Shown here in pieces: positions 49,389-56,352 of a DNA stretch of 64,000 bases. Made by a program: the position numbers and the translations under genes. The notes beneath the pieces were generated by a model. The model saw nothing but the letters and a program-made list of their open reading frames with translations. It was not told where the DNA came from and did not search any database. Numbering within the stretch: the stretch's first letter is position 1; every line of letters starts with the position of its first letter. This DNA comes from Stenotrophomonas maltophilia (GTDB taxonomy: Bacteria; Pseudomonadota; Gammaproteobacteria; Xanthomonadales; Xanthomonadaceae), in NCBI RefSeq assembly GCF_900186865.1, contig NZ_LT906480.1, forward strand, positions 4,048,001 to 4,112,000, given 5' to 3'.

Positions 49389-49407
49389 TTAATGAGAATC
49401 AGTCACG
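49389..49407. promoter_or_regulatory. Fur-box-like site upstream of the FecI-like sigma gene
   Basis: TTAATGAGAATCAGTCACG resembles the Fur consensus (AATGATAATCATTATC-like) over AATGA-AATCA-T, about 48-66 nt upstream of the sigma start. It is also just downstream of the convergent hypothetical gene. Binding is inferred from similarity. Confidence 0.5.
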
Positions 49408-49413
49408 TTCGCA

Positions 49414-49887
49414 TCAATGAATGCACCCGGTCAGCCCGTCATAGACGCTCTGCGAGGTCCCCGGCAACGGGTCATGCAGTGGATTGCGGGCGGCGAGCGC
49501 GGCATGGAAGGCCTCCACCGGTGTGCCAGGCACCAGCGGCAGGCGGCACAGCCAGGTCGGTTGCCGGGCGACGATCGCACCGTCATGCCGCGACACAGCC
49601 AGGTCACTGGCGGCAAATGCCCACAGGCACTCATGCACCGTGCCGCGTACCGCGTCCACCGAGCAGCGCAGGCGCAGGGCGCGGATATCGCTGTACTCGC
49701 CTTCGCAGAAGGTATCGCCGCAGATCGCGTCGAACCCGTACTGCAGACGTCCTTCCAAGGCAAAGAAGCGGTCCCAGTTGGCTTCCTGCCGCGGGTAGTC
49801 GATCAGGTCGACGTAAGGAGAGGCCTGGGCCAACGGCGCAACCAGCAGCATGCAGAACAGGGCGAACGGCAGGGCAGACACTTTCAT
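49414..49887 (-). CDS. Secreted protein of unknown function
   Basis: I do not recognise this 157-residue protein. A signal peptide (MKVSALPFALFCMLLVAPLAQA) precedes a mature part with six or more cysteines (CGDTFCEG...RCSVDA...HECLW...WLCRL...GCIH), probably disulfide-bonded in the periplasm. ATG 49887 has AAGGAG upstream. It is upstream of the ECF sigma gene on the same strand and separated from it by the Fur-like site. Confidence 0.6.
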   Translation of the reverse strand: MKVSALPFALFCMLLVAPLAQASPYVDLIDYPRQEANWDRFFALEGRLQYGFDAICGDTFCEGEYSDIRALRLRCSVDAVRGTVHECLWAFAASDLAVSRHDGAIVARQPTWLCRLPLVPGTPVEAFHAALAARNPLHDPLPGTSQSVYDGLTGCIH

Positions 49888-50071
49888 CGGCGGACTCCTT
49901 GGCAAGGTCGATCCAGCCTGCGCCCCCGCACCGGCCGGCCCTATCAGCCAACCCCGGCCTGCCGCGTGGGTCCCTGCCCCACGCAGCGGTCAGCCCCTCC
50001 CTCTGCACAGCGCCCGGCAAAGGCATAAAATGGGGGGCTATCCGTCTATATCCCCCACCTGGAGCACGACC

Positions 50072-50608
50072 ATGGGTCTGGAACTCGTCTCGCCCGGCAA
50101 GAACCCGCCGGAAGAAATCAACGTCATCATCGAGATCCCGAAGGACTCGGAGCCGGTGAAGTACGAAGTGGACAAGGAAACCGGCGCGATCTTCGTCGAC
50201 CGCATCCTGTCCACCCCGATGCGTTACCCCTGCAACTACGGCTACGTGCCGAGCACCCTGTGCGGCGACGGCGATCCGGCCGACGTGCTGGTGGTGCTGC
50301 CGCTGCCGCTGGTGCCGGGCTCGGTCGTGCGCTGCCGTCCGGTCGGCGTGCTGAAGATGAGCGATGAGGCGGGCAGCGACGAGAAGATCCTGGCCGTGCC
50401 GGTCTCGAAGATCTTCAGTGGCTACGCCCACGTTGAAGACATCGCCCAGGTTTCGAGCCACTGGCTGGAGCGCATCGGTCACTTCTTCGAGCACTACAAG
50501 GACCTGGAGAAGGGCAAGTGGGTCAAGCTGGACGGTTGGGGCGGCGCCGCTGAGGCCAAGCAGATCCTGATCGAGGCGCACCAGCGCCACCTCGACAGCA
50601 AGGCCTGA
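50072..50608 (+). CDS. ppa: Inorganic pyrophosphatase (family I)
   Basis: Ppa hydrolyses PPi to phosphate in the cytoplasm. The 178-residue product has EVDKETGAIFVDRIL, NYGYVPSTL and DGDPADVLVV, the family active-site segments. ATG 50072 is well inside the open frame and gives the family start; GGAGC lies 9 nt upstream and a TAAAAT-like -10 near 50025-50030. With a PPi-phosphofructokinase and a PPi-driven proton pump in the same window, PPi turnover has three candidate users here. Confidence 0.95.
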   Translation: MGLELVSPGKNPPEEINVIIEIPKDSEPVKYEVDKETGAIFVDRILSTPMRYPCNYGYVPSTLCGDGDPADVLVVLPLPLVPGSVVRCRPVGVLKMSDEAGSDEKILAVPVSKIFSGYAHVEDIAQVSSHWLERIGHFFEHYKDLEKGKWVKLDGWGGAAEAKQILIEAHQRHLDSKA

Positions 50609-50760
50609 GCCTGAACCGGATCGCTCCGGCGGTACCCTGCCGGAGCGATGCGGGTCACGTTTCATGATGACGGCACATCACTCTTGCTGCCGTATTAGGT
50701 AAATTGCGTCACTTCACACGTCATCGACATCCATCGTCGAGACAGCCAGGGGAATGTGTC

Positions 50761-51882
50761 GTGCGTATTCTGCTTGTTGGGGATGCAGCCAGCCTGCCGG
50801 CTGAGCTGACCGAATTCATTGCCGATCTTGGGGAAGACTGGCAGCCGCTGACCGCCACCGATGGCCAGACCGCGATGACCGCGGTTGCCACCCAGGGCGT
50901 GGACGCGGTGATTGTCTGCCCGCAGCTGCCGGACCTCAATGCCACCACGCTGCTCGGCCAGATCAGGACCCTGCGTCCGGAAACCATCCGCATCGCGCTG
51001 GTGGACGCACAGCATGGCAACCGGCCGCCGCCGGCACGCCTGATCGGTGTCGCTCACCGTTTCCTGCCGTTGCCACTGGCACCGGAAGTACTGCTGGAAG
51101 CGCTGACCAGCCTGGAAGAGCTGCGCGAAGTGCTGGACAGCCCGCGCCTGCGCGATGCCATCGGCCGCATCGAGAAACTGCCGTCGCCGCCGCACCTGTA
51201 CCTGAGCCTGACCCAGGCGCTGGAGCATGATGACGACGCCGACAGCGCCGACGTGGCCAAGCTGGTGGCCGCCGATCCGGCCATCGCCGCCAAGGTGCTG
51301 CAGTTGTCGAACTCGGCGTTCTTCAGCCAGGGCCGCACCATTGCCGACCTGCGTACTGCAGTCACCCGGCTGGGCCTGGCCACGCTGCGTGACCTGGTGC
51401 TGGCCAGTGAAGTGTTCTCGGCGCCGACGCTGTCGACTGCCGAACGCAACTCGCTGCAGCAGCGCGCCCTGCTCGCCTCGCGCCTGGCCGCACGCCTGCT
51501 GCCCGAATCCAGTGCCGAACTGGGCGCAACCGCGGCACTGCTGGCCGACATCGGCCTGCTGCTGCCCGGCGTACGCAACGAGCGCACCGAGCCGTCGCTG
51601 GCCGGTGATACCCGCCCAGGCCATGCCGAAGCCGGTGCCTATCTGCTGGGGCTGTGGGGCCTGCCGATGCCGATCATCGAAGCGGTGGCATTCCACCTGC
51701 AGCCGCAGCGCGCCAACACCCGCAGCTTCTGGGTGACCGGTGCGGTGCACGTGGCCCTGGCGCTGGTCAACGGCGACCCGGTGGATGAGGACTATCTGCA
51801 GCGCGCGGGCGTGCTCAACAAACTGCCGCAGTGGCGTGAACATGCCAACAGCCTGATGGGGCTTACGCCGAGCGAAGCCTGA
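50761..51882 (+). CDS. HDOD domain protein with degenerate receiver-like N-terminus
   Basis: A 373-residue cytoplasmic protein. Residues 1-120 look like a receiver (VRILLVGDAASLPAEL; AVIVCPQLPDLNATTLL) but the position of the phosphoryl-accepting Asp is Cys, so it is probably not phosphorylated in the usual way. The rest is an HDOD domain (IEKLPSPPHLYLSLTQAL...ADPAIAAKVLQLSNSAFF), a signalling module without HD-phosphohydrolase residues. Start at GTG 50761 with AGGGGA upstream; an earlier ATG at 50704 is possible. A strong terminator follows. Confidence 0.82.
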   Translation: MRILLVGDAASLPAELTEFIADLGEDWQPLTATDGQTAMTAVATQGVDAVIVCPQLPDLNATTLLGQIRTLRPETIRIALVDAQHGNRPPPARLIGVAHRFLPLPLAPEVLLEALTSLEELREVLDSPRLRDAIGRIEKLPSPPHLYLSLTQALEHDDDADSADVAKLVAADPAIAAKVLQLSNSAFFSQGRTIADLRTAVTRLGLATLRDLVLASEVFSAPTLSTAERNSLQQRALLASRLAARLLPESSAELGATAALLADIGLLLPGVRNERTEPSLAGDTRPGHAEAGAYLLGLWGLPMPIIEAVAFHLQPQRANTRSFWVTGAVHVALALVNGDPVDEDYLQRAGVLNKLPQWREHANSLMGLTPSEA

Positions 51883-51906
51883 GTTCCACCGGCAATCCAC
51901 ACGATG

Positions 51907-51932
51907 AAGGCGCGTCCGCAGGGACGCGCCTT
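51907..51932. terminator. Bidirectional terminator hairpin after the HDOD gene
   Basis: AAGGCGCGTCC (51907-51917) and GGACGCGCCTT (51922-51932) are perfect arms around GCAG, between the HDOD gene (+) and the convergent small gene (-). On the plus strand TTCGTTG follows. Confidence 0.8.
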
Positions 51933-51939
51933 CGTTGCG

Positions 51940-52146
51940 TCAGGGCTGCGCGCAGTGGTCGTACACGCAGCGCTCGAACAGGAACTGGCAGTACGCCGCA
52001 TCCTCACCGGCCTTGATGCAGTTGCTGCGCACCTCCGCGCAATAACGGCCATTGGCACACACCAGCGGACCGGCCGACACACTGCCGGCCAGGCTCAGGA
52101 CGGCGAGAACTGCAGCAGCAAACATACGTGGCATCGCGTTGTTCAT
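51940..52146 (-). CDS. Small secreted cysteine-rich protein
   Basis: A 68-residue precursor with a signal peptide (RMFAAAVLAVLSLAGSVSAG) and six cysteines in the mature ~45 residues (CANGRYCAEVRSNCIKAG...CQFLFERCVYDHC), consistent with disulfides in the periplasm. Small proteins of this kind are common in Xanthomonadaceae; the function is unknown. The start is ATG 52146, with the frame open upstream. Confidence 0.6.
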   Translation of the reverse strand: MNNAMPRMFAAAVLAVLSLAGSVSAGPLVCANGRYCAEVRSNCIKAGEDAAYCQFLFERCVYDHCAQP

Positions 52147-52273
52147 TTCACGCTCTCCCTGGTCCGGAATGGACCTCTGCGAACCTACCAGCGGTCCAGT
52201 TGCGACAAGCGTGACCTTTGTCGCTGAACTGCCCGATTCAGAATTTCCCGACCCGGCTCTGCCAAACGCAAAG

Positions 52274-52299
52274 AGGGCGGGCCTTGCGGCCCGCCCTCC
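52274..52299 (-). terminator. Terminator after the second TonB receptor gene
   Basis: GAGGGCGGGCC (52274-52284) pairs with GGCCCGCCCTC (52289-52299) around TTGC, about 27 nt past the receptor stop. On the minus strand the stem is followed by TTTGCGTTTGG. Confidence 0.8.
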
Positions 52300-52325
52300 T
52301 CGTCTTGCCTTCAGGCTTCGATGGA

Positions 52326-55289
52326 TCAGAAGCGCTGGTTGTACTGGATGAACAGGAAGCGGTCGTAATCCAGCATCGGGTCCAGCTGCACGGCACTGGC
52401 GTTGGTCACCGCGTAGGTGATCGGCGGGGTCTTGCCGAACACGTTGCGGGCACCGACGGTCACGCTGCCGTTCCACGGGGCCTGCCAGGTGGCCGAGATG
52501 TCGTGATAGACGATCGCGCCCTTCTTGTTGGCACCCAGGCCACCGCTCCAGCCACCGTTCTCGGTGTAGTAATCCGGCTGGTTGCACTCCAGGCCATTTT
52601 CCTGGTCGTAGCAGAAGTCGCGGAAGCCGCCGTAGTAACGCATGGTCCAGGTGGCCGACAGGTCGCCCTTGGTCCAGGTGCTGGCCAGGGTGCCGCGGAC
52701 ACGCGGGTAGTTCCAGTAGCCTGCGTAGTCATCCCATGCAGCACCCTTGGTGGCCTGCTGACGGAAGCTGGTCAGGTAGTTGGTGTCCAGGTTGAACGAC
52801 AGGGTACCGAAGCTGTATTCCGGCATGCGGTAGCGGACGCCGAAGTTGTAGCCTTCGGTTTCCAGCGACCCCAGGTTCGCGTTGCCGCGGCTCAGGCCGG
52901 TGACCTGCTGGCCGTTGGCGACGTCGCCACGGCTGTACTGGTCACAGAAGGCCTGCACACCGTTCTGGTAGCACTGGTTCAGCACGTAGTTCGCCGACAG
53001 CGCGGTGATCACGTTGTCGACAGTGATCTTGTACCAGTCCAGCGAGACGTTCAGGCCGCTGACGAAGCTCGGGCTCCAGACCAGGCCCGCGGTGCGGGTC
53101 TTGCTGGTTTCCGGCTGCAGCTTGTCGTTGCCCACACCCGAGTTGAACGGGTTGTTACCCTGGGTGTCACGGGCACTGATCGGACGACCGGCAGCGTCGG
53201 TCTGACGGAAGTCGGACGCCAGGCCTTCAGCACCGCAACGGGCTGCAACGGCCGGGTTGCTGCGCTGGCCGAACACGGCATCACACGGATCGGTGAACTT
53301 GTCGAAGGTCTGCGAACCACCACCGAACGTGTCGTCCAGGGTCGGGGCACGGAAGCCCTCGCCGTAGGTCGCACGCACCAGCAGGTCGTCGATCGGCTTC
53401 CAGGTCACGCTGAACTTGCTGTTGACCGTGTTGCCGAACTTGTCGTAGTCCGAGTAGCGGCTGGCGATATCCAGCGACAGCTCCTTGGCACCCGGCAGGT
53501 CACGCAGCAGCGGCACCATCAGTTCCAGGTAGAACTCGTTGGTCTTGTACTTGCCTTCGGTCGGCTGCGCGGCCAGCTCGGTGGTGTAACCCGAGGAGGA
53601 CAGTGCGTCCGGGTGATCGTAGCCCGACACTTCGCGATGCTCGTAACCGGCAGCGAAGGCGAACTCGCCCGCATCGCCCGGCATGTCGAACAGCGAACCG
53701 GTGATGTTGGCGAAGTACTGCTTGCTCTTGCTCTGGCCGGTCGAGTTCAGCAGGGTGTTGATGTACTTCAGCGCATCCGGGGTCGCGGCGCTGGCGCCGC
53801 CCAGCAGGTCGAACGGGACGCAGCTGCCCGGGCTGGTGCCCAGCGCGATCGGGTTGGCAGCGGTGCCGCACTGGGCGACGCCGTTGGCGTTGATGAACGA
53901 CGGGCCGAGGGCGTTCTTCAGGGCCAGCAGGTTGATGTTGCCCGAGCTGGTCTGGGTCACGTCGAACTGGTTGTAGTTGATGCCCACATCCCAGTCGAAC
54001 GGACGGTTGTTGAAGTCGAAGTTGCCTTCCAGGGCCGCGTCGAAGTGCAGCGACTTGACGTTGTTCTGGGTGATGCGCGGCAGTTCGAAGATACGACGGC
54101 CCCAGCCACCGATGTCAACGCCGGCGCCCGGGTTGGCCCAGTTGCCCAGCGGGTTGTAGATGCTGTCCTTGCTGATCGCCACCGGGAACTGCGGCTGCGA
54201 GGTGCCGGTCAGCGGGTAGCCGGCGATCTGGCGCTTGGAATCGCGCTCGGAGTACATCGCCGTCGACTTCAGGCGCAGGTTGTCGTTGATGTCGTAGCTG
54301 GCCGAGGTGAACATGGTCTTCGACTCAGCGCCCTGGTTCAGCATCATCTGCTGCGAGGCGTTGTAGTAGTCGTCCAGACCAATCAGGTGGTAGTTGTTGA
54401 AGTTGTTCGACGGCTGGCCAACGCCGACCGGGGTGTCCCAGGAACCGGTGTGGTTGACCACCCAGGTGTTCGGGACCCACTTGCCAGCCTTGTTGTATTC
54501 GCCAGCACCGGCGGTGCCTTCGGCACGCGGATCGGTGAAACGACCCCACGGGCCAGCCGGGCTCAGACCGTCTTCCTTGTGGCCCTGGCCATAGGAGTAC
54601 TTGGTCAGGCCACGATCCTTGGCCCACACCGGATCTTCCTTGATGTAGTTCGCGCCGAACACGATCGAGGAGCGCTCGCCGCTGGCACCCAGGGTCAGGC
54701 TGTACTGGGTCTTGGAACCGTCGCCGTGGCTGTTCTGGCCATAGTAGGCACTGGCCTCGGCGCCGTCGAAGTTCTTGCGCAGGATGATGTTGACCACGCC
54801 GGAGATGGCGTCGGAACCGTAGATCGCCGAGGCGCCGTCCTTCAGGACTTCAATACGCTCGATCAGCGAGGTCGGGATGGTCGACATGTCGGTGAAGCCG
54901 GCCAGGCTGGTGCTCCAGCGCTTGCCGTTGACCAGCACCAGCGTGCGCTGCTCACCCAGGTTGTACAGGCTGACGTACTGGCCGCCCTGTTCCGGGTTGG
55001 ACGCCAGCACGGCCGCCTTGCTGAAGGTCTGGGTGCCCGCCACGGACAGGTTCTGCAGCAGGTCGCCGACGCTGACCAGGCCCGAACGCTGGATGTCCTC
55101 ATGGCTTACGGTGAGGACCGGCTGGGAGGTTTCCACATCCACCGAGCGGATGCGGGAGCCGGTGACTTCCAGGCGATCAAGGGTGGTCGGGGCACTGGCT
55201 TCCTGTGCGGAAGCAAATGCCGGTGCCAGCGCCAGCGCGATGCCGGCGGGCAGCAGGCCCAGCCGCACGGCAGGGGTGCGAACGTTCAT
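52326..55289 (-). CDS. TonB-dependent receptor (no STN domain)
   Basis: A 987-residue outer-membrane protein with a signal peptide (LLPAGIALALAPAFASA), a plug (SAIYGSDAISGVVNIILRKNFDG; TLDRLEVTGSRIRSVD) and a beta-barrel with the C-terminal aromatic (FLFIQYNQRF). It resembles receptors for peptides, oligosaccharides or other organic substrates more than FecA types, as it lacks STN. ATG 55289 has GGAGAG upstream. An AraC gene on the same strand just upstream may control it. The substrate is unknown. Confidence 0.88.
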   Translation of the reverse strand: MNVRTPAVRLGLLPAGIALALAPAFASAQEASAPTTLDRLEVTGSRIRSVDVETSQPVLTVSHEDIQRSGLVSVGDLLQNLSVAGTQTFSKAAVLASNPEQGGQYVSLYNLGEQRTLVLVNGKRWSTSLAGFTDMSTIPTSLIERIEVLKDGASAIYGSDAISGVVNIILRKNFDGAEASAYYGQNSHGDGSKTQYSLTLGASGERSSIVFGANYIKEDPVWAKDRGLTKYSYGQGHKEDGLSPAGPWGRFTDPRAEGTAGAGEYNKAGKWVPNTWVVNHTGSWDTPVGVGQPSNNFNNYHLIGLDDYYNASQQMMLNQGAESKTMFTSASYDINDNLRLKSTAMYSERDSKRQIAGYPLTGTSQPQFPVAISKDSIYNPLGNWANPGAGVDIGGWGRRIFELPRITQNNVKSLHFDAALEGNFDFNNRPFDWDVGINYNQFDVTQTSSGNINLLALKNALGPSFINANGVAQCGTAANPIALGTSPGSCVPFDLLGGASAATPDALKYINTLLNSTGQSKSKQYFANITGSLFDMPGDAGEFAFAAGYEHREVSGYDHPDALSSSGYTTELAAQPTEGKYKTNEFYLELMVPLLRDLPGAKELSLDIASRYSDYDKFGNTVNSKFSVTWKPIDDLLVRATYGEGFRAPTLDDTFGGGSQTFDKFTDPCDAVFGQRSNPAVAARCGAEGLASDFRQTDAAGRPISARDTQGNNPFNSGVGNDKLQPETSKTRTAGLVWSPSFVSGLNVSLDWYKITVDNVITALSANYVLNQCYQNGVQAFCDQYSRGDVANGQQVTGLSRGNANLGSLETEGYNFGVRYRMPEYSFGTLSFNLDTNYLTSFRQQATKGAAWDDYAGYWNYPRVRGTLASTWTKGDLSATWTMRYYGGFRDFCYDQENGLECNQPDYYTENGGWSGGLGANKKGAIVYHDISATWQAPWNGSVTVGARNVFGKTPPITYAVTNASAVQLDPMLDYDRFLFIQYNQRF

Positions 55290-55338
55290 CAATCTCTCCA
55301 AGGTACGTGTTAGTAGCGTGTTAAAACGCTCCAGCACG

Positions 55339-56238
55339 TTACGATTGCGTTGCGATGCTGTATTTGCGCGACCCAACCGTAGACTTTGCAGAGTGTGGCG
55401 GGAGCAAGCCGCCGTTTTCCCTGAACCGGGAAGCAGACTGCCCGTAACGGGCGCGGAAGGCCCGCGCGAAGCTGCAGCAGTTGTCGAATCCGCTGGCCGC
55501 GGCGACCTCGCCCACCATCATGTCGGTGTCGCGCAGCAGATCTGCGGCCCGCTCCAGGCGCAACCGTGCCGAAAGCGACTGGGGGCTCTCTTCATACAGG
55601 CTCTGGAAGGTCTTGGAGAGATACCAGCTGGAGAAGTTGGTCAGCTCGGCCAGTTCGCCGATCCGCACCACGCGGTGGCTGTTGCCCTCCAGATAGAGAC
55701 GGGCGCGCTGCATGCGGCCGAACACCTGGCGCTTGCGGCTGCGTGAGCGACCGGGGCAGCGCTGTACGTTGTCGGCCAGGTCACGCTGCAGGCCGGCCAG
55801 ATGCAACAACAGCGGGCGCAGCGCCTGCGCTGGCAGGCCGCTGTCGAGCGCATCGCGCCACAGGCGCAGGGCAACGCGGGCGTCGCCGCGGCTCATGCGA
55901 CCACGACCGGCATACAGGCCGCAGTCGGCCATCTCGGACAGCACCCGCATCGCCTCCGCAGTCAGGCTGAGGCCCACGCACAGTCCGTTACGGCCGGCCT
56001 GCACCAACGGGCGCGACTCCTTCTCGAAGGCAATCCACTCGCCATGGCGCAGGCGGAAACGCCCTTCCTTGGCTTCCACCCAGGAACTGCCCCGCACCTG
56101 CAGCCAGACAGTGAAGCTTGACCCTGCCGTCTGCAGGCTGCCGAGCCGGGCCACGCCCATGCAGGTCGGCGCGAGATCGTCCAGCGCCTTGTCGAGGGAG
56201 ACGGTTTGGCCACGATCGGCCAGCGAGAGTTGACGCAT
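55339..56238 (-). CDS. AraC family transcriptional regulator
   Basis: A 299-residue regulator whose C-terminal ~100 residues are the double HTH of AraC (RIGELAELTNFSSWYLSKTFQSLYEESPQSLSARLRLERAADLLRDTDMMVGEVAAASGFDNCCSFARAFRARYGQ). The N-terminal part is a ligand-sensing domain without a recognised fold. It lies 49 nt upstream of the TonB receptor gene on the same strand, a common layout for receptor regulation. Confidence 0.88.
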   Translation of the reverse strand: MRQLSLADRGQTVSLDKALDDLAPTCMGVARLGSLQTAGSSFTVWLQVRGSSWVEAKEGRFRLRHGEWIAFEKESRPLVQAGRNGLCVGLSLTAEAMRVLSEMADCGLYAGRGRMSRGDARVALRLWRDALDSGLPAQALRPLLLHLAGLQRDLADNVQRCPGRSRSRKRQVFGRMQRARLYLEGNSHRVVRIGELAELTNFSSWYLSKTFQSLYEESPQSLSARLRLERAADLLRDTDMMVGEVAAASGFDNCCSFARAFRARYGQSASRFRENGGLLPPHSAKSTVGSRKYSIATQS

Positions 56239-56352
56239 GGGGCACCACGGGTTTGCCTGATACAGGCTTCCGTTTTGCCTAATCAGGCGTCAGCCCGTCA
56301 GGAAAATCCGCCGAGATCGCCACGAATTCGCGGCGAGAACTCCACGAAAAAA

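Noticed and set aside
52218..55313. A 1031-codon plus-strand reading frame opposite the second TonB receptor
   Set aside because: It is a shadow of the receptor gene: high GC leaves antisense frames open. It has no recognisable motif and low-complexity V/R/Q-rich content.
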